From NCBI GenBank assembly GCA_029851965.1, contig JARKUW010000179.1:1-38631 (forward strand): DNA of 38,631 nt. The letters run 5' to 3'. This document shows positions 17,657 through 25,602 of the stretch, piece by piece. Positions within the stretch are counted from its first letter, which is position 1, and each line of letters opens with the position of its first letter. The position numbers were made by a program, and so were the translations under genes. The notes beneath the pieces are model-generated. The model did no database searches, had not been told where the DNA came from, and was given only the letters and a program-made list of their open reading frames with translations. Origin of the DNA: Bacteroidota bacterium. GTDB lineage: Bacteria > Bacteroidota > Bacteroidia > Sphingobacteriales > Sphingobacteriaceae.

Positions 17657-18538
17657 ATGGAGAAAACAGTTAAGCTTGTCGAGTGCCCGAGGGATGCCAT
17701 GCAAGGCATACACCACTTCATCGATACCAATCTTAAGGCCGCTTACCTGAATCTGCTGTTGCAGGTCGGCTTCGATACGCTGGATTTCGGCAGCTTCGTC
17801 TCTCCGAAAGCCATTCCACAGTTGGCGGATACGGAGAAGGTACTGGCCAAGCTGAACCTCGGCAACACCCCGACGAAATTACTGGCCATTGTAGCCAATC
17901 TAAGAGGTGTAGAAGCAGCCGTATCCCATCCGGAGATCAGTTACCTGGGTTTCCCCTTCTCGATCTCTGAGACCTTCCAGCAGCGCAATACGAACTCCAG
18001 CATAGCGCAATCCCTCGTCACCATTGAACAGATGCTCGAACGGTGCAACCGCCATGGAAAAACTGCGGTGGTTTACATGTCTATGGGTTTCGGAAATCCT
18101 TACGGGGACCCCTGGAACCTGGATATAGTTCAGCACTGGGCTGGAGAATTGGTTTCCCGGGGTGTGGAGATCCTCTCTGTGGCAGATACGACCGGCGTGT
18201 CCACGCCGGAGAAGATCAGGGCTATCTTACCCGGGCTGGTACAGGAGTTTCCAAAGGTGGAGATCGGCGTGCATCTACACAGTACTCCGGAAAGCCGAAC
18301 GGAGAAGATCGCTGCTGCCTTCGAGGCGGGCTGCCGCCGCTTTGACAGTGCACTTAAAGGTTTTGGCGGCTGCCCGATGGCTAGCGACAGCCTTACCGGA
18401 AATATTGCCACCGAAAACCTCCTCGCCTATTTAACAGAAAAAGGTCTGGACTTACGTCTAGACCTTGATCGCTGGGCAGAAGCACTTGTCCTGTCCCAGA
18501 AAGTATTCGCAACAGAATCTACCGCTTCACCATCTTAA
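17657..18538 (+). CDS. Hydroxymethylglutaryl-CoA lyase-like enzyme
   Basis: This 293-residue protein belongs to the HMGL-like TIM-barrel family, and its closest match by eye is hydroxymethylglutaryl-CoA lyase, which splits HMG-CoA into acetoacetate and acetyl-CoA in leucine breakdown. It begins VKLVECPRDAMQGI (the usual opening is ExxRDGxQ). It has the metal- and substrate-binding SVADTTGVSTPEKIR, the metal ligands in VHLHST, and the catalytic-loop motif GFGGCPMASDSLTGNIATE, whose GGCP cysteine is diagnostic of HMG-CoA lyase. The opening motif has Pro-Arg-Asp-Ala where most relatives have Arg-Asp-Gly, a minor variation. Its last 20 bases overlap the end of the convergent GNAT gene. A leucine dehydrogenase gene at 31 kb fits a leucine-degradation role. 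Confidence 0.87.
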   Translation: MEKTVKLVECPRDAMQGIHHFIDTNLKAAYLNLLLQVGFDTLDFGSFVSPKAIPQLADTEKVLAKLNLGNTPTKLLAIVANLRGVEAAVSHPEISYLGFPFSISETFQQRNTNSSIAQSLVTIEQMLERCNRHGKTAVVYMSMGFGNPYGDPWNLDIVQHWAGELVSRGVEILSVADTTGVSTPEKIRAILPGLVQEFPKVEIGVHLHSTPESRTEKIAAAFEAGCRRFDSALKGFGGCPMASDSLTGNIATENLLAYLTEKGLDLRLDLDRWAEALVLSQKVFATESTASPS

Positions 18539-18944
18539 AATGCTGAATACCGGCTTCTTCGAACTGCTCGCCCTCAGCCACAAAGCCGAACTTCGCGTAT
18601 AAAGGCATAGCCTCCAGTTGCGCGTTCAGGTATATATAAGTGGCATCCTCCGGCAGATCAGCGAGTGCGGCAGCCACCAGCGCCTGTCCCACGCCTTTCT
18701 TCCGGAACTCTTTGAGCACAGCAAAACGCTCCAGCTTGTAGCCTGCATCGGTTTTACGCCACCTGCAGGCGCCTGCAGGCGCGTTATCTATGGTCGCAAG
18801 GAAATGTACAGAGACTTCTTCATTCTCCCATTCCAGTTCCGGCGGGCAGTTCTGCTCTTCTACAAAAACGACTTTACGTATCGCATAGGCCTTCTCCAGG
18901 TCCTGCGTGTTTGTGATTTTATGAACTTCAAGGTTTGTCATCAT
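18519..18944 (-). CDS. GNAT-family N-acetyltransferase
   Basis: A 141-residue acetyl-CoA-dependent acyltransferase with the family's core: RKVVFVEEQNCPPELEWE near residue 23, LERFAVLKEFRKKGVGQALV (motif A, with the acetyl-CoA pyrophosphate loop R/KxxGxG/A; about 72-91), and the C-terminal LYAKFGFVAEGEQFEEAGIQH. This combination is that of YjcF/ElaA-like small GNAT proteins, whose substrates are mostly unknown. Two ATG codons open the frame. The gene converges on and overlaps the HMG-CoA-lyase-like gene by 20 bases. A terminator separates it from fbaA upstream, so it probably has its own promoter, though I see none. Confidence 0.9.
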   Translation of the reverse strand: MMTNLEVHKITNTQDLEKAYAIRKVVFVEEQNCPPELEWENEEVSVHFLATIDNAPAGACRWRKTDAGYKLERFAVLKEFRKKGVGQALVAAALADLPEDATYIYLNAQLEAMPLYAKFGFVAEGEQFEEAGIQHFKMVKR

Positions 18945-18962
18945 GCTATAGATATCGTAGAC

Positions 18963-18991
18963 AAAAAAAGGCCATAAGCAAGCTTATGACC
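18963..18991 (-). terminator. Rho-independent terminator after fbaA
   Basis: Read on the minus strand: a stem of about 10 bp (GGTCATAAGC / GCTTATGGCC, one G-C pair replaced by a G-T-type mismatch) followed by seven T. It lies 20 bases past the fbaA stop and before the GNAT start. Confidence 0.85.
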
Positions 18992-19011
18992 TTCACTAAA
19001 TAGATTTTAAA

Positions 19012-20091
19012 TTATAATTTATCGTTTGCGTCTCTGCAGTTCAAGTCTTCAAAAGCCTGTGTCAAACGTTTCACAAATGCTTCTTCACCTTTACGCAACC
19101 AGACGCGTGGATCATAATATTTCTTGTTTGGCTTATCTTCACCATCCGGGTTCCCGATCTGACCCTGAAGGTAAGCTTCATTCGCTTTATAATAATCCAA
19201 TACACCTTCCCACAATGCCCATTGCATATCGGTATCGATATTCATTTTGATGGCACCATAAGAGATTGCTTCTCTGATGTCTTCCTGAGAAGATCCCGAA
19301 CCGCCATGGAAAACAAAGTTGATTGGTTTCTCAGCAGTCAAGCTATATTTCTCTTTCAGGAATTCCTGAGAGTTGTGCAGAATTACCGGCTGAAGTTTAA
19401 CGTTACCTGGTTTGTAAACACCATGAACATTACCAAATGCAGCTGCAATGGTGAACTTATCGCTGATTTTGCTCAGTTGCTCATAAGCATAAGCAACCTC
19501 AGAAGGCTGGGTATATAGTTTTGAACTGTCCACATCACTGTTGTCCACGCCATCTTCCTCACCGCCGGTAACGCCTAGCTCAATTTCAATGGTCATTCCC
19601 ATTTTAGCCATACGCTCGAAGTATTTAGAAGAGATCTCCATATTTTCTTCAATTGGCTCTTCAGAAAGATCCAGCATGTGTGAAGAAAAAAGTGGCTTAC
19701 CATTCGCTTTGAAGAATTCTTCACCGTGATCCAGCAATCCGTCTATCCATGGGAGCAACTTTTTAGCAGCATGGTCTGTGTGCAGGATTACCGCAACACC
19801 ATAATGCTCCGCAAGCAAATGCACATGCTTCGCTGCAGATACTGCGCCAAGAACACAGGCTTTTAAGTTATCGTTATTTAAAGTCTTACCTGCATAGAAC
19901 TGGGCACCTCCGTTAGAGAGTTGTATCATCACAGGTGAATTTACTGCCTTCGCAGTTTCCATAACCGCATTGATCGTGTTGGTACCAGTAACGTTTACTG
20001 CTGGTAGTGCAAATTGGTGTTTTTTAGCCTGTTCAAATAACTCCTGAACGGCATCTCCGTAAATCACACCCTTATAGCCTTTTAAACTCAT
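19012..20091 (-). CDS. fbaA: Class II fructose-1,6-bisphosphate aldolase
   Basis: Cleaves fructose 1,6-bisphosphate into the two triose phosphates in glycolysis and runs in reverse in gluconeogenesis. It is zinc-dependent. The 359-residue length equals that of E. coli FbaA. Recognised blocks are FALPAVNVTGTNTINAVMETA near residue 28, the zinc-binding VILHTDHAAKKLLPW, FSSHMLDLSEE, the IELGVTGGEEDGVDN stretch with its metal and substrate residues, a zinc His in FGNVHGVYKPGNVKL, and FVFHGGSGSSQEDIREAI (third zinc His plus the phosphate-binding glycines). It starts at ATG, diverges from accD across a 148-base spacer, and is closed by a terminator. Confidence 0.97.
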   Translation of the reverse strand: MSLKGYKGVIYGDAVQELFEQAKKHQFALPAVNVTGTNTINAVMETAKAVNSPVMIQLSNGGAQFYAGKTLNNDNLKACVLGAVSAAKHVHLLAEHYGVAVILHTDHAAKKLLPWIDGLLDHGEEFFKANGKPLFSSHMLDLSEEPIEENMEISSKYFERMAKMGMTIEIELGVTGGEEDGVDNSDVDSSKLYTQPSEVAYAYEQLSKISDKFTIAAAFGNVHGVYKPGNVKLQPVILHNSQEFLKEKYSLTAEKPINFVFHGGSGSSQEDIREAISYGAIKMNIDTDMQWALWEGVLDYYKANEAYLQGQIGNPDGEDKPNKKYYDPRVWLRKGEEAFVKRLTQAFEDLNCRDANDKL

Positions 20092-20239
20092 GTTTATTAA
20101 ATTTTGTATCTGCCGAAGTTAGGAAAAATATAACTTTAGCCAAAGTATAGGCCTTTTATTTCAGCGAATGAACTAAAAACAAGGCTTATCTGTTCTAATT
20201 TTTTTTTGTTTCTTTGTACTCGTATTCTGAACAAATAAC

Positions 20240-21085
20240 ATGGCTTGGTTTAAAAGAGAAAAAAAAGGTATCAGTACACTGACTGAAGAGAAAAAGGAGG
20301 CGCCGGACGGACTTTGGGAGAAGTGCCCGAATTGCAAGAAAGTCTTACACAGTGCTGACCTTACAGAGAACAAATACGTTTGTCAATACTGTGATTTTCA
20401 CCTCAGAGTCGGATCTAAGGAATATTTTCAGGTACTGTTCGACAACAATGAGTTTACAGAGCTGTTTGCCAACCTAAGATCTGCTGATCCACTCGAATTT
20501 ACAGACACAAAGCCTTACAGGGAACGCCTGGTTTCCAGTATGGAAAAGACCGGACTGAAGGATGCCATTCGTGCTGCACACGGCAAGATCGAAGGTGAAG
20601 ACCTCGTTGTGGCTTGTATGGATTTCAACTTCATCGGCGGATCGATGGGCTCCGTAGTCGGAGAAAAGATCGCCCGTTCTATAGACTATAGCATTGAACA
20701 CAAAATCCCGTTCCTGATGATCTCCAAGTCGGGTGGAGCGCGGATGATGGAAGCTGCATTCTCCCTGATGCAAATGGCCAAAACCTCTGCGAAACTTGCT
20801 TTATTAAGCCAGGCGAAGATCCCTTATATTTCTTTACTTACAGATCCAACCACTGGTGGAGTAACGGCCTCTTATGCCATGCTTGGCGACATCAATATCG
20901 CTGAACCAGGTGCTTTGATCGGCTTTGCCGGACCGCGTGTTATTAAAGAGACGATCAAAAAAGACCTGCCAAAAGGATTTCAAACTTCTGAGTTTGTACT
21001 GGAACATGGCTTTCTCGACTTCATTGTAGACCGCAGAGCGATGAAAGCGAAACTGGCTACATTCCTGAAGATGTTAAAAAACTAA
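20240..21085 (+). CDS. accD: Acetyl-CoA carboxylase carboxyltransferase subunit beta
   Basis: AccD and AccA together move the carboxyl group from carboxybiotin to acetyl-CoA, the first committed step of fatty acid synthesis. The 281-residue protein has the N-terminal zinc ribbon with Cys29, Cys32, Cys48 and Cys51 (CPNC ... CQYC), and the crotonase-like core with [39 protein letters not shown] and [19 protein letters not shown]. It is slightly shorter than E. coli AccD (304) but complete. It starts at ATG in a spacer shared with the divergent fbaA. AccA is not in this window, as is common. A long hairpin follows the stop. Confidence 0.97.
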   Translation: MAWFKREKKGISTLTEEKKEAPDGLWEKCPNCKKVLHSADLTENKYVCQYCDFHLRVGSKEYFQVLFDNNEFTELFANLRSADPLEFTDTKPYRERLVSSMEKTGLKDAIRAAHGKIEGEDLVVACMDFNFIGGSMGSVVGEKIARSIDYSIEHKIPFLMISKSGGARMMEAAFSLMQMAKTSAKLALLSQAKIPYISLLTDPTTGGVTASYAMLGDINIAEPGALIGFAGPRVIKETIKKDLPKGFQTSEFVLEHGFLDFIVDRRAMKAKLATFLKMLKN

Positions 21086-21099
21086 TCCATTTACAACAT

Positions 21100-21141
21100 A
21101 AAGCGAAAGGCCTGTGGTACCAACCACAGGCCTTTCGCTTT
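21100..21141. terminator. Long perfect hairpin between convergent genes, probable bidirectional terminator
   Basis: A perfect 19-bp stem (AAAGCGAAAGGCCTGTGGT and its complement) with a 4-base loop ACCA, starting 14 bases after the accD stop and 28 bases from the end of the convergent small gene. The U tract is only three bases on either strand. Confidence 0.7.
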
Positions 21142-21169
21142 ACAACGGGATACCGTTGCGACATGCCGC

Positions 21170-21418
21170 TTACAGGTTATTGCTCCCCGGCATGGTGCCC
21201 GGCTCATGCGCAGAACCCAATGGCTTATTTGCCCGTCTCGGCGTATTGATCAGATCTGTTCTGCCGATATCTGCTATCGATGAACTATCCCCGTTGTCTG
21301 CCTGCGTCTCATTGATGGTATCCTCTGTTTCTTTGTATACGAACTTCTTTTGTTCATTATTTTCTTGCTCTTCGTTCGTATTATCTAAATTTTGATCGTT
21401 GTTTTCTGGAAGAATCAT
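21170..21418 (-). CDS. Small acidic, probably disordered protein
   Basis: An 82-residue frame starting at ATG, rich in Asp, Glu, Asn and Gln in its first half (LPENNDQNLDNTNEEQENNE) and ending with the Gly/Pro-rich GSAHEPGTMPGSNNL. It has no cysteine, hydrophobic core or membrane segment, so it is likely intrinsically disordered. I recall short proteins with similar SxHEPGTxPG-like tails in Sphingobacteriaceae, with no assigned function. It sits alone, flanked by hairpins at 21100-21141 and 21553-21577. The function is unknown. The position between terminators and the clean frame support a real gene. Confidence 0.6.
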   Translation of the reverse strand: MILPENNDQNLDNTNEEQENNEQKKFVYKETEDTINETQADNGDSSSIADIGRTDLINTPRRANKPLGSAHEPGTMPGSNNL

Positions 21419-21552
21419 AGTGGTAAGTATTAGGTTAACAATAGCTTATTAACAACCCACCTGTGCAATTGTTTCTTCATATTGAAACCACGTGCTTTTC
21501 CAGCACTGGAAATGCAGCATATCAAATCCACCAAAATGCTGGACAGCCAACG

Positions 21553-21577
21553 AAAAAGGCCCCGGTATTTCCGGGGC
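21553..21577 (-). terminator. Rho-independent terminator after the cysteine desulfurase gene
   Basis: Read on the minus strand: a 7-bp GC-rich stem (GCCCCGG / CCGGGGC) with a 5-base loop followed by a T-rich run, 50 bases past the stop. Confidence 0.85.
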
Positions 21578-21626
21578 TTCAAACTATCTTACAGACAAAA
21601 ATCGCTAAGTGCTGAAAACAGAATTG

Positions 21627-22775
21627 TTAAACATTTACATTCTGCTCTACAATGGGTTTCAACTTGGAAACCACAAAGTCAAGTTCTTCTTTGGTGTTGT
21701 ATTTACTGAAAGAGAAACGGATCGAGGGCCGGTTTGCATCGGCATTGATGCCGGTTAAAACGTGAGAGCCAATATTGGATCCCGAAGAACATGCACTGCC
21801 GCCCGAGGCGGAAATGCCATTAATATCCAGATTAAACAACAACATATCCGCCATATCCATTTCCGGGAACGATACATTCAGCACCGTGTACAAGCTTTTC
21901 TCCTTCAACGTTTCGCCGTTAAACTGAATGCCGGGAATCTCCGCCTGCAGGCGATCGATCAGATAGTCCTTCAATTCCTGAATATAGGCTTGATGCTCAT
22001 CCATATGCGCGTACGCGTTCTCCAGCGCCTTTGCGAGGCCAACAATACCGTAAACATTTTCCGTACCACCGCGCATGTTTCTTTCCTGTGCACCGCCCAG
22101 GATCATCGGACTGATCTTCACATTGTGATTTACGTACAGGAATCCCACACCTTTTGGTCCGTGTAACTTGTGGGCAGCGCACACGATGAAGTGGGCTTTT
22201 AGCTTACGTACGTCATGGCGATAGTGTCCCATTGTCTGAACGGTATCGCAATGAAAGATGGCATCATACTGCTCGCAGAGGTCCCCTACCCGTTCAATAT
22301 CCGTCAGGGTACCCAGTTCATTATTGGCGTGCATCAGCGATACAAATGAGCGCTGGCTATTTTTCAACAACTCCTCCAGATGGAGGTAATCGACATTGCC
22401 TTTTTCATCGATATTCACAAAGCTCACCTGATCGATGATCCCTTGTTTCAACAGCATATCCAGCGTATGTTCTACGGCATGGTGCTCGATTTTAGACGTA
22501 ATGACATGTTTTATTCCAAATGCCTGAATTCCACATCTGATGGCCGTATTGTCTGCCTCCGTACCGCCCGAGGTAAAGAAGATCTCAGCCGGTGTTGCAT
22601 TAAGCAAGCCAGCAACAGTTTTACGTGCCTTTTCCAATAATGTGCGTACTTCCCGCCCTTGTGCGTGTATCGAAGATGGATTTCCGTAAAAGGTTTCCAT
22701 CACATGCACCATCTCCTCAATCACCTCTTTATCCAAAGGGGTCGTTGCAGCATTATCTAAATAGATTCTGGTCAT
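21627..22775 (-). CDS. Cysteine desulfurase (IscS/NifS type)
   Basis: Takes sulfur from L-cysteine as an enzyme persulfide for iron-sulfur clusters and tRNA thiolation, using PLP. Starting at ATG 22775 the protein has 382 residues and opens TRIYLDNAATTPLDKEV. It contains TSGGTEADNTAIRCG (cofactor phosphate), the PLP lysine Lys203 in CAAHKLHGPKGVGFLY, RGGTENV, and the active cysteine Cys329 in SGGSACSSGSNIGSHVL. An upstream TTG would add only two residues and leaves almost no spacing to glmM, so the ATG is preferred. It follows glmM by six bases. No iscU or other cluster-assembly gene is near, so its exact role (general sulfur donor or tRNA modification) is open. Confidence 0.95.
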   Translation of the reverse strand: MTRIYLDNAATTPLDKEVIEEMVHVMETFYGNPSSIHAQGREVRTLLEKARKTVAGLLNATPAEIFFTSGGTEADNTAIRCGIQAFGIKHVITSKIEHHAVEHTLDMLLKQGIIDQVSFVNIDEKGNVDYLHLEELLKNSQRSFVSLMHANNELGTLTDIERVGDLCEQYDAIFHCDTVQTMGHYRHDVRKLKAHFIVCAAHKLHGPKGVGFLYVNHNVKISPMILGGAQERNMRGGTENVYGIVGLAKALENAYAHMDEHQAYIQELKDYLIDRLQAEIPGIQFNGETLKEKSLYTVLNVSFPEMDMADMLLFNLDINGISASGGSACSSGSNIGSHVLTGINADANRPSIRFSFSKYNTKEELDFVVSKLKPIVEQNVNV

Positions 22776-22781
22776 GACCAA

Positions 22782-24170
22782 TTAATTTAATTTTAATATT
22801 TCTTTAATGTCGGCAATGATTTTCGCTGCAAGGTTCTCTGCAACGGCCTCATTCTGTGCCTCACTATATATTCTGATGATCGGTTCAGTATTCGATCTGC
22901 GCAAATGAACCCACTCCTTCTCAAACTCTATTTTAAGGCCATCGATGGTAGAGTTTGGATGGGATTTATATTTCTCCTGTACTTTCAGCAGCAGGGCATC
23001 AATATCCATGTCTGCAGTAAGGGTAATTTTATTCTTGGAGATGTGGTAATCCGGATAGCTACTGCGCAACAAGGAGATCGACTTGCCAAATTTCGCCAGG
23101 TGTGTCAGGAACAGTCCGATACCCACCAGGGCATCTCTGCCGTAATGTGACTCCGGATAAATAATCCCTCCATTGCCTTCCCCGCCAATAACGGCGTTGG
23201 TCTCTTTCATCTTATTCACCACATTCACCTCACCAACGGCAGCGGCATTGTATGCTGCCCCTGATTGCTCCGTCACATCCCTAAGGGCACGCGTTGAAGA
23301 TAAGTTGGATACCGTATTTCCAGGTGTATTCTTTAAAACATAGTCGGCGACCGCAACAAGTGTATATTCTTCACCGAACATGGTTCCATCTTCACAAACA
23401 AATGCGAGGCGGTCTACATCCGGATCGACCACGATACCGAGATGGGCATTTTTAGCCTGAACTTCTTTCGCGATCTGCCCGAGGTTCTCCGGCAGGGGTT
23501 CCGGGTTGTGCGGAAACTGTCCGTCTGGGGTACAAAAAAGCTCGTACACGGTTTCAACGCCCAGCGCTTTTAGCAACGCGGGAACGAAAATACCGCCGGT
23601 AGAATTTACACAATCAATCGCGATCTTAAACTTCGCTGCTTTGATCGCTTCCACATCCACAAGCGGCAAGGCCAGGACCATGTCAATGTGTTTCTGAAGA
23701 TAAGAGTCGTCCTTAATCACTTTCCCGAGGTCATTCACACCTGCAAATTCAAACTGCGCGCTTTCAGCAAGCTCCAGAACTTCCTTGCCATCTGCATCAT
23801 TGATAAATTCACCATTGTGGTTTAACAGCTTCAGTGCGTTCCATTGTTTGGGGTTGTGACTGGCGGTTAAGATGATCCCTCCACCTGCATTCTCCATGGG
23901 CACCGCAATTTCCACTGTTGGTGTTGTAGACAGCCCAAGGTCTATAACCTCAATGCCCAGCCCCTGCAGGGTGCCTATAACCAGGTTATTCACCATTTCG
24001 CCAGAAATTCTTGCATCTCTGCCCAGCACTACTTTCTTGATGTTTGTGGTGTTGATTACCCAACTGCCATAGGCAGCAGTGAATTTTACAATGTCTATGG
24101 GCGTCAGTCCATTGCCAGCTATACCACCTATTGTTCCACGGATTCCGGAGATCGATTTGATTAAAGTCAA
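22782..24170 (-). CDS. glmM: Phosphoglucosamine mutase (phosphohexomutase family)
   Basis: Converts glucosamine 6-phosphate to glucosamine 1-phosphate, leading to UDP-N-acetylglucosamine for peptidoglycan and LPS. The 462-residue protein has the phosphoserine loop LTASHNPKQWNALK (Ser104), the magnesium loop DPDVDRLAF (Asp249, Asp251, Asp253), the sugar-binding GGEGNGGIIYP, and the phosphate-binding C-terminus RRSNTEPIIRIYSEA. The start is TTG: an in-frame stop lies only three codons upstream and no ATG fits, while TTG gives the expected opening TLIKSISGIRGTIGG. A phosphomannomutase role is an alternative, since the family overlaps. It is followed within six bases by the cysteine desulfurase. 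Confidence 0.92.
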   Translation of the reverse strand: MTLIKSISGIRGTIGGIAGNGLTPIDIVKFTAAYGSWVINTTNIKKVVLGRDARISGEMVNNLVIGTLQGLGIEVIDLGLSTTPTVEIAVPMENAGGGIILTASHNPKQWNALKLLNHNGEFINDADGKEVLELAESAQFEFAGVNDLGKVIKDDSYLQKHIDMVLALPLVDVEAIKAAKFKIAIDCVNSTGGIFVPALLKALGVETVYELFCTPDGQFPHNPEPLPENLGQIAKEVQAKNAHLGIVVDPDVDRLAFVCEDGTMFGEEYTLVAVADYVLKNTPGNTVSNLSSTRALRDVTEQSGAAYNAAAVGEVNVVNKMKETNAVIGGEGNGGIIYPESHYGRDALVGIGLFLTHLAKFGKSISLLRSSYPDYHISKNKITLTADMDIDALLLKVQEKYKSHPNSTIDGLKIEFEKEWVHLRRSNTEPIIRIYSEAQNEAVAENLAAKIIADIKEILKLN

Positions 24171-24190
24171 CTTATTTCAGATTTATACCG

Positions 24191-24198
24191 CAAAATTA
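24191..24198 (-). promoter_or_regulatory. -7 promoter box (TAATTTTG) for glmM
   Basis: An exact TANNTTTG match on the minus strand, 21 bases before the glmM TTG start codon. It fits a short leader and supports that start. Confidence 0.5.
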
Positions 24199-24269
24199 AG
24201 AAAAATTTAGGAAGCCTTCTGATTTAAACACAAAGGGTCCCATTTATCCGCTTTGCGTTTTCAAAATAG

Positions 24270-24277
24270 TATATTTG
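24270..24277 (+). promoter_or_regulatory. -7 promoter box (TATATTTG) for the methyltransferase operon
   Basis: An exact TANNTTTG match. A possible TTG codon for the downstream gene (24275) lies within this box and would not be transcribed, so the ATG at 24311 is the more likely start. Confidence 0.5.
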
Positions 24278-24310
24278 TTTTTTTTTCAAAAAGACGATAA
24301 TAAAAGCTCT

Positions 24311-25042
24311 ATGCAGCGTAAATGGTTTCAATATTGGTTCAATTCTCCTTACTATCACATACTTTACAGTCAGCGTAACGATGAAGAGGCCGAGTTCTTA
24401 ATTGATAATTTATCTTCTTTTCTGAAGCCGGCACCGGATTCCCGCATCCTCGACATTGCCTGTGGCCGTGGAAGACATGCCATTTACCTGAACAAAAAAG
24501 GATATGATGTAACCGGAATAGACCTTTCGGAACAGAACATCAAATTTGCCCGGCAGTTCGAGCAGAAACATTTGCACTTCTTCGTGCACGATATGCGTAA
24601 GCTGGCCTTTATAAACTACTTCGACATCGCGTTGAACTTGTTCACAAGCTTTGGCTACTTCGAAACCGAAAAGGATCATGTAAATGCCTTAAAATCCTTT
24701 TGCAAGGGACTTAAACCTGGTGGAACCCTGGTGATCGATTATTTCAACACCATCAAAATCATACGAAATCTTACCTTAAGGGAAACGAAGACGGTCGACG
24801 GCATCGAATTTCACCTCAATAAGTTCGTCTCAGAGGGAAAGATCATCAAGCATATCAATTTCGAACACAAGAATAAAGCGTTTGCCTTCGAGGAGCGCGT
24901 ACAGGCCTTCGAACTGAAAGACTTTGAACGGATGTTTGAGAAAAGCGGACTAAAAATAGTCAATACGTTCGGCAATTACAGCCTTCAGGATTATGACGAA
25001 GCCAAATCAGATCGTTTAATACTAGTTTGCCAAAAAGCATGA
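24311..25042 (+). CDS. Class I SAM-dependent methyltransferase
   Basis: A 243-residue cytoplasmic enzyme with the Rossmann methyltransferase motifs: ILDIACGRGRHAIYLNKKG (motif I), VTGIDLSEQNIKFA (motif II acidic residue), FVHDMRKLAFINYFDIALN (motif IV region) and LKPGGTLVIDYF. The opening QRKWFQYWFNSPYYHILY is a substrate-side N-terminal cap. The substrate is unknown; small-molecule methylation is usual for this subgroup. The start at ATG 24311 is preferred because the promoter box covers the earlier TTG. The stop overlaps the PAP2 start by four bases (ATGA), putting it at the head of a three-gene overlapping operon. Confidence 0.88.
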   Translation: MQRKWFQYWFNSPYYHILYSQRNDEEAEFLIDNLSSFLKPAPDSRILDIACGRGRHAIYLNKKGYDVTGIDLSEQNIKFARQFEQKHLHFFVHDMRKLAFINYFDIALNLFTSFGYFETEKDHVNALKSFCKGLKPGGTLVIDYFNTIKIIRNLTLRETKTVDGIEFHLNKFVSEGKIIKHINFEHKNKAFAFEERVQAFELKDFERMFEKSGLKIVNTFGNYSLQDYDEAKSDRLILVCQKA

Positions 25043-25602
25043 TACTGACGATACAGGAGTTTGACCTGGATTTATTTCTGAAAATACACAGAGGACTCTC
25101 CTCTGGGTTTTTGGATTGGTTTATGCCCCTTATCCGAAACAAATTCTTCTGGTCACCCCTCTATCTGTTCATCATCCTGTTCTGCATCAGAGAATATAAA
25201 AAAAGAGGCTGGTACATCATTGGACTCCTGCTTTTAACCTTTGCAATGGGCGATCTGATTGCATCCAGGCTGATCAAGCCTTTCGTAGGCCGGATCAGGC
25301 CGTGTAACGATTTCCGGCTCTCGGACCTGATTATACACCGGGTAAACTGCGGAAGCGGCTACAGCTTTCCCTCTGCGCATGCGACGAACCATTTTGCCAT
25401 TGCAATTTTTCTGATCCTCGTCTTTTATAAGAGCTGGAAGCCGATATTGCCAATCGGCCTTACCTGGGCTTTCCTCATCTCCTTCGCGCAAATCTACGTC
25501 GGTGTGCACTACCCTGTCGACACCATGATCGGCGCTTTACTTGGCACAGCCATAGGCCTGTTCACCGGCACCCTATTCAACAGACTACAACCACATATTT
25601 AA
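25039..25602 (+). CDS. PAP2-family membrane phosphatase
   Basis: A 187-residue integral membrane phosphatase likely acting on a lipid phosphate such as undecaprenyl diphosphate or phosphatidylglycerophosphate at the inner membrane. Motif 1 KPFVGRIRP (KxxxxxxRP) and motif 2 PSAHAT (PSGH type) are present. Motif 3 reads AQIYVGVHYPVD: the catalytic His and Asp are kept, but the usual Ser-Arg before them is Ala-Gln. Around five to six membrane helices are visible. ATG 25039 overlaps the methyltransferase stop (ATGA); a TTG four codons earlier is less likely. Its own stop overlaps the ZIP gene start by one base. Confidence 0.92.
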   Translation: MILTIQEFDLDLFLKIHRGLSSGFLDWFMPLIRNKFFWSPLYLFIILFCIREYKKRGWYIIGLLLLTFAMGDLIASRLIKPFVGRIRPCNDFRLSDLIIHRVNCGSGYSFPSAHATNHFAIAIFLILVFYKSWKPILPIGLTWAFLISFAQIYVGVHYPVDTMIGALLGTAIGLFTGTLFNRLQPHI

